From: an uncultured Prevotellaceae bacterium
GTDB taxonomy: Bacteria > Bacteroidota > Bacteroidia > Bacteroidales > Bacteroidaceae
Assembly: GCA_946185485.1 (NCBI GenBank)
Contig: CAMHJQ010000001.1
Location: forward strand, 1 to 64,000
DNA length: 64,000 nucleotides
Direction of reading: 5' to 3'
Shown: positions 57,349 to 64,000 of the stretch, one piece after another
Position numbering within the stretch: the first letter of the stretch is position 1
How the letters are laid out: each line of letters begins with the position of its first letter
Translations under genes and position numbers: made by a program
The notes under the pieces: model-generated
Told to the model about the DNA's origin: nothing
Databases searched by the model: none
Seen by the model: only the letters and a program-made list of their open reading frames with translations

Positions 57349-58782
57349 ATGAAAGCAATAAAATATTTATTCATTGCAGCGCTGACCGCAAGTTTCAGCA
57401 CTGCCGCCATGGCTCAGGAAGCCACTGGCACGAAGGCTGACGTTGATGCCGTAAAGAAAATCATTAGTAGCAAACCCGCCGATCTGGACAAGCAGATGAA
57501 GCCGTTCTACAAGGCTAACAAGAAGAATGCCGAGAACCTGGTAGCCTTCGGTCGTGAGTTCCTGGCTGTCAAGGACACTGCCCATGCCAAGGTCTACGCC
57601 AACTATGCCCTGGAGACCAGCAAGCATAAGTGTGCTCCCGCATTCCTGCTGTTAGGTGACATCGAGGCCATCGGCGACAATGGCGGACAGGCTGCTGCCA
57701 TGTACGAACAAGCCATCTATGTGGATCCCAAGAATCCCGATGCCTACTACAAGTATGCCAACGTGTACCGTAAGATCAGCCCTGCCGGTGCTGTTGCAAA
57801 ACTCAATGAACTTCGCCAACAGCGTCCCGACGTGGCCGTTGACGCCCTGGCAGGACGTATCTATTACATGTCTAACGAGTTTGACAAGGCTCTCGACGCA
57901 TACAACAAGGCTGACATGAAACTGATGGAGGAGCGCGACCTGAGTGACTATGCCATGTCTGCCTTCTTCAAGCAGCAGTACGACAAGGCCCTGGAAGTAG
58001 CTAAGTTCGGTCTCAGCAAGAATCCCCGTCATGCTGCCTTCAACCGTCTGGCCTTCTTTAACAGCACAGAGCTGAAGAAGTTTGACAATGCCCTAATGTA
58101 TGCCGACGCCCTATTCAACAAGTCCGACTCGGCCAAATTCTCGTACTACGACTACACATACTATGGAAATGCCCTCATCGGTGCCAAGCAGCCCCAGAAG
58201 GCCATTGAGATGTACGAGCTGGCTCTGAAACAGGAGGATATGGACAATAAGGCTAAGCGCGCCGGTGTGGTGAAGCAGCTCTCAGACGCTTACCGCGACA
58301 TGGAAGACTTCCCCAATGCCATCAAGCATTACAAGGACTACCTGGCCAGCATGGACAAGCCGACTGCCAACGACCTCGCTGCCCTGGCAAGTCTGCATAT
58401 GCAACATGGTGCCACTCTGAACAGCGACGCACAGGCTGAGGCTTTCAAGATGGCTGACGAAACCTATGCCGACCTAGCCCTGAAGTATGAGAATGCCATC
58501 GAGTATGCTACATTCATGCGTGCCCGTGTCAACGGCCAGATGGACCCCGACCAGTCGAAAGGACTTGCCAAGCCGTTCTACGAGAAACTGGTAGAGCTCA
58601 TTGGTCCCAAGACCGATCTCGACAATACTGATCGTGCCCGTCTCATCGAGAGCTACCGCTACCTCATCTCTTATTACTTCGTACAAAAGGACAACAAGGC
58701 CAAGGGTAAGGAATACGCTGAGAAACTGCTTAGCATCGATCCTGAGAACGAGATTGCCAAGCAGGTGTTAAGCACCAAGTAA
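57349..58782 (+). CDS. TPR-repeat secreted protein
   Basis: A 477-residue protein with a signal peptide ending at about AAMAQ. Most of it is tetratricopeptide repeats: AFLLLGDIEAIGDNGGQAAAMYEQAIYVDPKNPDAYYKYANVYRK, FDKALDAYNKAD, QQYDKALEVAKFGLSKNPRHAAFNRL and more. These appear as Ala/Tyr-rich helix pairs from about 60 to 470. It is probably a periplasmic scaffold. It lies last in the exbB operon, 120 bp after the PstS-like gene, as in other Bacteroidota. The exact partner is unknown. Confidence 0.88.
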   Translation: MKAIKYLFIAALTASFSTAAMAQEATGTKADVDAVKKIISSKPADLDKQMKPFYKANKKNAENLVAFGREFLAVKDTAHAKVYANYALETSKHKCAPAFLLLGDIEAIGDNGGQAAAMYEQAIYVDPKNPDAYYKYANVYRKISPAGAVAKLNELRQQRPDVAVDALAGRIYYMSNEFDKALDAYNKADMKLMEERDLSDYAMSAFFKQQYDKALEVAKFGLSKNPRHAAFNRLAFFNSTELKKFDNALMYADALFNKSDSAKFSYYDYTYYGNALIGAKQPQKAIEMYELALKQEDMDNKAKRAGVVKQLSDAYRDMEDFPNAIKHYKDYLASMDKPTANDLAALASLHMQHGATLNSDAQAEAFKMADETYADLALKYENAIEYATFMRARVNGQMDPDQSKGLAKPFYEKLVELIGPKTDLDNTDRARLIESYRYLISYYFVQKDNKAKGKEYAEKLLSIDPENEIAKQVLSTK

Positions 58783-58799
58783 GCAAAACGATCAAAATA

Positions 58800-58830
58800 A
58801 ATGGAGGGCTTCGGCCCTCCATTTATTTTG
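58800..58830 (+). terminator. TonB operon intrinsic terminator
   Basis: AATGGAGGGC-TTC-GGCCCTCCATTTATTTTG. A strong stem and T-rich tail, 18 bp after the TPR stop. Confidence 0.8.
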
Positions 58831-58839
58831 GTTCCATCA

Positions 58840-58867
58840 AAAAAGAAGGCTGTCCGAACGAACAGCC
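58840..58867 (-). terminator. Ferredoxin gene terminator
   Basis: GGCTGT (58848-58853) pairs with ACAGCC (58862-58867). On the minus strand it is followed by TTCTTTTTT. Confidence 0.65.
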
Positions 58868-58905
58868 CCTTTTGTAGTCATTACTTAACAAAAAATTAAG
58901 ATTCA

Positions 58906-59073
58906 TTAGGGAAGGCTGATTGCCTCCGACGGACAAACGTCAGCGCATGTGCCGCACTCTGTGCAAACATCAGGGTTAATTGAATACTTGTCGCCCTCAG
59001 AGATAGCTCCAGCGGGGCACTCATCGATACAGGTACCGCATGCGATGCAGTCGTCACCAATTACGTATGCCAT
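58906..59073 (-). CDS. 2[4Fe-4S] ferredoxin
   Basis: Read from ATG 59073 to TAA 58906; 55 residues. Two clusters are bound by C9-C12-C15 with C19-P (CIACGTCIDECP), and C37-C40-C43 with C47-P (CTECGTCADVCP). The start is MAYVIGDD and the end EAISLP. This is the classical clostridial-type ferredoxin. It carries electrons at low potential for pyruvate or oxoacid oxidoreductases. The gene has its own promoter and terminator, so it is a single unit. It is too short for many gene-finders. Confidence 0.97.
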   Translation of the reverse strand: MAYVIGDDCIACGTCIDECPAGAISEGDKYSINPDVCTECGTCADVCPSEAISLP

Positions 59074-59124
59074 AATTACTATAAAAATTTAATTGTTTAA
59101 CTTAAATACTTACTAAATATGATG

Positions 59125-59132
59125 CAAAGGTA
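59125..59132 (-). promoter_or_regulatory. Ferredoxin promoter -7 box
   Basis: TACCTTTG on the minus strand, matching TAnnTTTG, about 50 bp before the start. Confidence 0.6.
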
Positions 59133-59239
59133 AGCAAAAAATCCATCAATACCTAATATAGGGTATGTTTTTTTACCATCATTAGGTTAATTTATACGCT
59201 ATCGAAATAATAATTAACCGATGGACTGCGTTATAAAAG

Positions 59240-59995
59240 ATGTATATGAAACGATTACTCATTGTCCTCCTCATCAGCTGCGCATGGACTCTTATCATTC
59301 AGGCGCAAAACGACCGTCGTGTGCAGCATAAGCCCTACATCGACCTGCGTCCGATGCATTTCGGCATCCATGTGGGACTACACATGCAAGACTTAGAGTT
59401 TGAGAATGTAGGCCCACAAACCATCATAGACGAAGAAGGGAACGTGCACGAAGAGCTCATTCTCTGCGATGCCGACAAGTGGAACCCCGGGTTCTCTGTC
59501 GGTGTACTCGGTGAGATGCGCCTCAGCAACCACTTCTCGCTGCGCATTGCACCAACCATGCACTTTGGTGCCAAGCACCTGACGTTCCTCAATACAAAAT
59601 CCGTCGATGAGCGGGGAGAACCGCTACGACAAATTCAGGATTTAAAAAACACCTACGTCTCGCTGCCTATCGACATCAAGTTTGCCGCACCGCGCTGGAA
59701 CAACCATCGTCCCTACATCATTGCAGGCATCAACCCGATGCTGAATCTGACAGGGGGCGATCAGGATATCATACGACTGAAGCGTTATAGTACAATGGTG
59801 GAGATTGGTATGGGCTGCGACTTCTACCTGCCCTTCTTCAAGCTGATACCCGAACTGAAGTTCTGCTTCGGCCTGAGCGATGCCCTGGACCATAACCATA
59901 TCAATGAACTGCGCGATGCCAACCTCAAGGCTTATGCCGGTTCGGTTAGCAGTGCGCAGTCGAAGATGATTGTCCTGACGTTCTATTTCGAATAG
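59240..59995 (+). CDS. porT: PorT-family outer membrane beta-barrel protein
   Basis: A 251-residue protein (start Met-Tyr-Met; the second Met is also possible). A signal peptide ends at IIQAQ. The mature part has strands ending in aromatics and a terminal Phe-Glu (MIVLTFYFE). HFGIHVGLHMQDLEFEN, SVGVLGEMRLSNHFSLRIAPTMHFG, NTYVSLPIDIKFAAPRWNNHRPYIIAGI and VEIGMGCDFYLPFFKLIPELKFCFG fit PorT, the outer membrane partner in type 9 secretion. No other por/spr genes are in the window, so the assignment rests on the sequence alone. Other small barrels are possible. Confidence 0.8.
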   Translation: MYMKRLLIVLLISCAWTLIIQAQNDRRVQHKPYIDLRPMHFGIHVGLHMQDLEFENVGPQTIIDEEGNVHEELILCDADKWNPGFSVGVLGEMRLSNHFSLRIAPTMHFGAKHLTFLNTKSVDERGEPLRQIQDLKNTYVSLPIDIKFAAPRWNNHRPYIIAGINPMLNLTGGDQDIIRLKRYSTMVEIGMGCDFYLPFFKLIPELKFCFGLSDALDHNHINELRDANLKAYAGSVSSAQSKMIVLTFYFE

Positions 59996-60009
59996 TTGCT
60001 CAGCAAAGA

Positions 60010-60852
60010 CTATTTAAAGTCAACGATAATCTTACCCAAGAAGATGCCAGACTTGCCGTTCTGATCAACAGGGACAGGTTTGCCGTCGAGATTCTTTTCG
60101 TAATACAACTCCTCCATGTAGGTATGGGAATGCCCTCCCAGCACTAGGTCAATATTGCGCGAACCCTTAATCATATACAGGTCATCCTCGCCGCGATTGC
60201 TGTTCCAACCCAAGTGCGAAATACAGATGACCATGTCGCACTTCTGCTGCTCTTTGAGCATCGTTGCCGTCTCCAAAGCCATACGGGCAGGATCCAGGTA
60301 TTTGACGCCGGGGCAGTTCTTCGCCGATACCAAGCCTGCCAATTTGGGGCAGAGTGCGAAGACACCGATTTTCAGACCATTACGCTTAATGATGATCCAT
60401 GGCTTTGTCAGCCCTTCCATCACCGTACCCGTGAAGTCGTAGTTGGTACAGAGGATTGGGAATGTAGCCTTTCGGAACGCCTGAGCCATGTTGTCAAGTC
60501 CGAAGTCAAACTCGTGATTGCCGATGGTCGTTGCATCGATGCCCATCTGATTCATCAGTCCAATCTCCACATCGCCCTTGAACATGGTGAAATAAGCCGA
60601 GCCCTGGAAGAAGTCGCCTGAGTCAAAGTAAAGCAGGTCGGGATGCTTTTGCCGCTCTTCCTTCAGCAGGGTGATACGTCTCAGAAAGCCTGCCCTGCCC
60701 GCCTTCAACGTATCTCCCATCTGAGTCTTGAAGGGAAGTATCTGCGAGTGAGTATCGTTGGAGTGCAGTATAACTAACTGCTTATGCTTCTTGGCCTGCC
60801 CGCTGAGTGCAAATAGCGTCATCAGGCACATGATGATATATCTTGTCTTCAT
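60010..60852 (-). CDS. 5'-nucleotidase-type metallophosphatase, N-terminal half
   Basis: A 280-residue protein with a signal peptide (ends FALSGQA). The metallophosphatase motifs are LHSNDTHSQ, YFDSGDFFQG, TIGNHEFDFG, CISHLGWN and GGHSHTYMEE, giving the two-metal site of UshA-type 5'-nucleotidases. It lacks the substrate-binding C-terminal domain, which is encoded by the gene ending 8 bp before its start. Together they match one UshA protein cut in two. It hydrolyses nucleotides in the periplasm, if the two parts meet. Confidence 0.9.
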   Translation of the reverse strand: MKTRYIIMCLMTLFALSGQAKKHKQLVILHSNDTHSQILPFKTQMGDTLKAGRAGFLRRITLLKEERQKHPDLLYFDSGDFFQGSAYFTMFKGDVEIGLMNQMGIDATTIGNHEFDFGLDNMAQAFRKATFPILCTNYDFTGTVMEGLTKPWIIIKRNGLKIGVFALCPKLAGLVSAKNCPGVKYLDPARMALETATMLKEQQKCDMVICISHLGWNSNRGEDDLYMIKGSRNIDLVLGGHSHTYMEELYYEKNLDGKPVPVDQNGKSGIFLGKIIVDFK

Positions 60853-60860
60853 AGCTGCTA

Positions 60861-61634
60861 TTATTTTATCGTTATTCTTCCTTCTATCTCTGCATCCACA
60901 ATGTTCCCCTGTTTCTGCTGCTCGCGGAAATAATTCATAATGATAAAGCGCGTGTTGTTGCTAGAATCCTGAGGCGAATTCACATTCCGGCCCTTCTTAA
61001 ATACCGACATCTTGTCAGTACCGCCCAGCAGATAGTCTATCGTCGCCACACGGTAGTCACGCAATGGGTCGACAGGCTCACCATTAACGGTTGCACTGAC
61101 TAGACGATACTTATTCTGGTCCTTACTGATGACAAGACACACACCATGACTGACACCCTCGCCACCAACCGAGGCAATCTGTTCGAACAGTTCCAGCACG
61201 TCAGCACCGCTTAGTGTCGTAAAGGCTATCTTGTTTTCAAACGGTGCTATATCCAGCACATCGCCGTAGGTGATAGTACCCTTCGGCAAGTCGGCACGCA
61301 CACCGCCCATGTTGTAGATGGAGAAATCCACCTGTTCCTGATAATCCTTAGCAGCCCATACCAGGATGTCCGCTAACAGGTTTGTCAACAGACCCTCAGG
61401 ACGCTGGGCCTTCATGAATTTGGCTGACTGGCCTACCACAGGTTCCATGACACTATCCACCATGTGCTTATAAGGTTTCAGAAACTCTGCCACATGGGTG
61501 TCGGAAACTGCGTCATAGCGGTTATCCACCAAGATGCGACTACGCTGGAAGCCTGCAACCTCGTAGTGTGTCCGACATGACACCAATGTCAGCATGGGCA
61601 TCATCGCCCAGAGTAACAAAAATTTTCTACTCAT
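60861..61634 (-). CDS. 5'-nucleotidase C-terminal domain lipoprotein
   Basis: A 257-residue lipoprotein (lipobox LTLVSC, Cys20). It carries the 5_nucleotid_C domain: RPEGLLTNLLADILVWAAKDY, IYNMGGVRADLPKGTITYGDVLDIAPFENKI, a LSGADVLELFEQ helix and RVATIDYLLGGTDKMSVF. In UshA this domain binds the base and phosphate and closes over the metal site. Here it is first in a two-gene unit with the metal-site half 8 bp downstream. The lipoprotein anchor on this half alone suggests a membrane-bound pair. Confidence 0.9.
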   Translation of the reverse strand: MSRKFLLLWAMMPMLTLVSCRTHYEVAGFQRSRILVDNRYDAVSDTHVAEFLKPYKHMVDSVMEPVVGQSAKFMKAQRPEGLLTNLLADILVWAAKDYQEQVDFSIYNMGGVRADLPKGTITYGDVLDIAPFENKIAFTTLSGADVLELFEQIASVGGEGVSHGVCLVISKDQNKYRLVSATVNGEPVDPLRDYRVATIDYLLGGTDKMSVFKKGRNVNSPQDSSNNTRFIIMNYFREQQKQGNIVDAEIEGRITIK

Positions 61635-61657
61635 TATGTGTTTAACTATTTACCTTG

Positions 61658-61665
61658 CAAAGATA
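61658..61665 (-). promoter_or_regulatory. Nucleotidase pair promoter -7 box
   Basis: TATCTTTG on the minus strand, matching TAnnTTTG, about 24 bp before the lipoprotein start. Confidence 0.6.
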
Positions 61666-61790
61666 CAAAATTAATCTCAATAACCCACTCTTTCGACGAA
61701 AAAAAATATCTTAGCAAGAGTACATACGGACATGTTACACCTGAAAAAGAATGTGACACGCACACAAAAGTGTATTTCGCGCTTTCTCCG

Positions 61791-61798
61791 TACCTTTG
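61791..61798 (+). promoter_or_regulatory. GH97/GH3 promoter -7 box
   Basis: TACCTTTG, matching TAnnTTTG. It sets the GH97 start at 61825 and excludes an earlier in-frame Met at 61732. Confidence 0.65.
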
Positions 61799-61824
61799 TC
61801 CTCACAACGACTAAAGGACCATTC

Positions 61825-63621
61825 ATGATACGAAATTCATTTTTACTGACCTTGACATTATTATGGCTCTGTGCTCCATCCATCAAAGCACAAAGCATGG
61901 CATCGCCTGACGAAAACCTCACCATTCAAGTAAAGGGAAAGGGGCTGACCGTATACTGGCAGCAGCAACCCATACTCGACATCCCCACAGTATCAGACAA
62001 TCCCTTATCACCAGAATTAGCAGGGCAGGTGACTGCCGACTACCGAATGCTGACGGGCAAGCGGCTGAACTGCACCAACAAAGCCAATGAGTATCGCAGT
62101 GGGAATCTAATACTGCGCGTGTATAACGACGGCATCGCCTTCCGCTATGCAGCCAAAACCGGAGAAACCGTCTACCGCATCCCAGAAGGAACCCGCCGGT
62201 GGATGCAACAGTGGTGCGACTCCTACGAAGGATTCTTCCCTCTAGCAACCACCTGCAAAGTGGAGCCGGTACCATCGTACAGCGGTATCTCGAAGACGGA
62301 TGAAGGCTGGAACAACCGCTGGGGCTATCCGGCCCTATTGGAGCCCAAGGACAACATCTTCGTCCTGCTGACAGAAGCTAATATCGAACGAGGTCAAAGT
62401 GCTTCGTACCTGATGAACGATGGGGAACTGTTCCGCGTGGTGCCTGCTGAACAAAACACCGAGAGTGCCAGCGACCACACTCCCTGGCACATCGCCATCA
62501 TCGGCAGTCTGGCAGACGTGGTGGAGTCGACTCTGGTTACTGATGTCTCAGAGCCATCAAAGATAACCGATACCAGCTGGATTCAGCCCGGCGTGGCATC
62601 ATGGATATACTGGGCTTATAACCACGGTTCCAACAACTATGACATCATCCGCAAATATGTTGACATGGCTGCCACGTTGCACCTGCCCTACATACTGATT
62701 GATGCCGAGTGGGACGAGATGCAAAACGGGAAGACCATCGAAGAGGCCGTCAACTATGCCAAGGAGCAGGGCGTACGCCCACTCATCTGGTACAACTCGT
62801 CCGTCGGTTGGGTGGATGGTGCACCAGGTCCCAAGTTCCGACTGAACAAAGCCGAAGACCGTGAGAAGGAGTTTGCATGGTGCGAGCGCATCGGGGTTGC
62901 TGGCGTGAAGATAGACTTTTTCTCTGGCGACGACCAGCGCAATATGGACTATTGCCAGGACTTGCTGGAGAGTGCCGCACGCCACCACCTGCTGGTCAAC
63001 TTCCATGGTGCCACCATTCCCCGTGGCTGGCAGCGTACATGGCCAAACCTGATGACTACCGAGGGGGTCTATGGTGCCGAGTGGTATAACAATGTACCCA
63101 CATTCACGAATAAAGCGGCAAGCCACAACGCCACCCTACCCTTCACACGCAACGTCATCGGCCCCATGGACTATACCCCCTGTACCTTCAGCGACTCCCA
63201 GCATCCGCACATCACCAGTCTTGCCCACGAACTGGCGCTGACAGTGCTCTTTGAAAGTGGTCTGCAGCACCTGGCCGACCGTCCTGAGAGCTTCCTGTCG
63301 CAGCCTCAGCAGGTACAGGACTTTCTGGGACAGTTGCCCACTGCATGGGACGAGACCCGTCTGCTGTCAGGCTATCCTGGCGAGAGCGTCGTCATCGCCC
63401 GCCGCAGTGGAAAAACGTGGTATGTGGCAGGCATCAATGGTACCGACAATCCGCATTCACTGGCATTCGCAACGGACTTCCTGAAAGACTCTGCCCAGCA
63501 GATGACGCTGTTCGCAGACAGCGAACAAGGCGGCTGGAGTATTCATTCCATCCAGGAACTGCCTGCAGCGGTTGTGTGCCAGCCGAGAGGGGGCTTCATC
63601 ATCTGCATTCAAACGAAATAA
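61825..63621 (+). CDS. Glycoside hydrolase family 97, second copy, retaining type
   Basis: A 598-residue protein with a signal peptide ending SIKAQ. It has GH97 order: N-terminal beta domain, barrel and beta tail. The barrel shows ASWIYWAYNHGSNNYD, LIDAEWDEM, PLIWYNSSVGWVD and GVKIDFFSGDDQ. D364 in KIDFFSGD is the retaining nucleophile position. FHGATIPRGWQRTWPN matches the first GH97 at 24.8 kb (FHGCTLPRGWERMYPN), but the rest is much diverged, so the copies are old paralogues. It probably removes alpha-galactose or a similar unit. A GH3 gene starts 9 bp downstream in the same transcript. Confidence 0.92.
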   Translation: MIRNSFLLTLTLLWLCAPSIKAQSMASPDENLTIQVKGKGLTVYWQQQPILDIPTVSDNPLSPELAGQVTADYRMLTGKRLNCTNKANEYRSGNLILRVYNDGIAFRYAAKTGETVYRIPEGTRRWMQQWCDSYEGFFPLATTCKVEPVPSYSGISKTDEGWNNRWGYPALLEPKDNIFVLLTEANIERGQSASYLMNDGELFRVVPAEQNTESASDHTPWHIAIIGSLADVVESTLVTDVSEPSKITDTSWIQPGVASWIYWAYNHGSNNYDIIRKYVDMAATLHLPYILIDAEWDEMQNGKTIEEAVNYAKEQGVRPLIWYNSSVGWVDGAPGPKFRLNKAEDREKEFAWCERIGVAGVKIDFFSGDDQRNMDYCQDLLESAARHHLLVNFHGATIPRGWQRTWPNLMTTEGVYGAEWYNNVPTFTNKAASHNATLPFTRNVIGPMDYTPCTFSDSQHPHITSLAHELALTVLFESGLQHLADRPESFLSQPQQVQDFLGQLPTAWDETRLLSGYPGESVVIARRSGKTWYVAGINGTDNPHSLAFATDFLKDSAQQMTLFADSEQGGWSIHSIQELPAAVVCQPRGGFIICIQTK

Positions 63622-63630
63622 TATAGACTT

Positions 63631-64000
63631 ATGAAACAACACTTATTATCATTTTTCGTGGCGTGCTGCGCGTGCCTTGACGTGTCGGCAGAGGGATTGC
63701 CCTACCAAAATCCCAACCTGTCGGCACGTGAACGAGCCACCGACCTGTGTGCACGCCTAACGCTGGAGGAGAAAGCCCTGCTGATGCTGGACGAATCACC
63801 AGCCATTCCACGCTTGGGAATTAAAAAGTTCTTCTGGTGGAGTGAGGCCCTGCATGGGGCTGCCAACATGGGCAATGTGACGGTATTCCCCGAGCCCGTT
63901 GCCATGGCATCATCCTTCAATCCCGACCTACTATATAAGTGCTTCGACGTGGCTTCCACCGAGTTTCGTGCACAGTATAACCACCGACTCTACGATCTGG
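63631..64000 (+). CDS. Glycoside hydrolase family 3 (beta-glucosidase/xylosidase type), N-terminal part
   Basis: ATG at 63631, running off the window end (123 full codons visible). The signal peptide is MKQHLLSFFVACCACLDVSA. Next come LSARERATDLCARLTLEEKALLML, IPRLGIKKFFWWSEALHGAAN and VTVFPEPVAMASSFNPDLLY, the N-terminal GH3 barrel start. 'WWSEALHG' with FPxPVAMASSFNP is typical of the GH3 xylosidase/arabinofuranosidase branch. The catalytic Asp lies beyond the window. It begins 9 bp after the GH97 stop, so the two enzymes are made together for one glycan. Confidence 0.93.
   Translation, partial: MKQHLLSFFVACCACLDVSAEGLPYQNPNLSARERATDLCARLTLEEKALLMLDESPAIPRLGIKKFFWWSEALHGAANMGNVTVFPEPVAMASSFNPDLLYKCFDVASTEFRAQYNHRLYDL

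Noticed and set aside
61732..61824. Earlier Met start for the second GH97 gene at 61732
   Set aside because: It lies upstream of the TACCTTTG box, and the signal peptide only begins at 61825.

Overview
The window looks like chromosome from a Bacteroidales bacterium, most likely a Prevotella-type member of the Prevotellaceae. The grounds are the gene families (gldH, porT, DUF3098, FadL-type OMP1, ExbB-ExbD-ExbD-TonB-PstS cluster, GH28/95/97/3 glycosidases), the gene order purH-mreBCD-mrdA-rodA, and the promoters. Many genes are preceded by the Bacteroidota -7 box TAnnTTTG, and few by a recognisable Shine-Dalgarno sequence. No database search was possible, so the species is inferred.

Layout. 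1-7.4 kb: end of an acyl-CoA dehydrogenase, a cytidylate-kinase-like protein, divergent guanine and adenine deaminases, a SemiSWEET-like membrane protein, typA and rpsO. 7.5-13.4 kb: a minus-strand run ftsX-DUF3098-uppP-truB-queA-folK followed by a GH28 pectinase. 13.5-21.5 kb: a radical SAM enzyme with a 61-residue peptide gene behind it, then a minus-strand tripartite RND pump (adaptor, pump, TolC-type channel) ending in lpxA. 21.7-31 kb: an unusual small sigma-70 factor followed closely by GH95 and GH97 glycosidases, DUF2147, dnaK (with a sigma-54-like promoter), and a secreted protein of unknown function. 31-36 kb: fused ADP-forming acyl-CoA synthetase, an unknown protein, carboxynorspermidine-synthase-like enzyme and recA, all on the minus strand. 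36.1-36.8 kb: a non-coding stretch filled with repeats and hairpins. 36.9-39.6 kb: holB-ricT-gldH. 39.6-46.1 kb: cell-shape operon, led by a single-domain PurH. 46.3-53.1 kb: FadL-type porin, tRNA-Met, START-like protein, lptF/G, ribBA and an aspartate aminotransferase. 53.2-58.8 kb: TonB energising operon. 58.9-64 kb: ferredoxin, PorT, a 5'-nucleotidase split into two genes, a second GH97 and the start of a GH3 enzyme.

The genes are mostly housekeeping (envelope growth, translation, purine and riboflavin metabolism) mixed with secreted glycan degradation. The most unusual signals are not genes. They are (i) GC-rich palindromic elements, often in inverted pairs, lying in frame inside coding sequences; (ii) spacers between genes of the same operon built from short tandem repeats, with a different unit each time; (iii) a 22-bp repeat family at two loci; (iv) a near-perfect TTGGCAC-N5-TTGCT promoter in front of dnaK; and (v) a 14-bp perfect inverted repeat in the lipoprotein-signal codons of the PstS-like gene.
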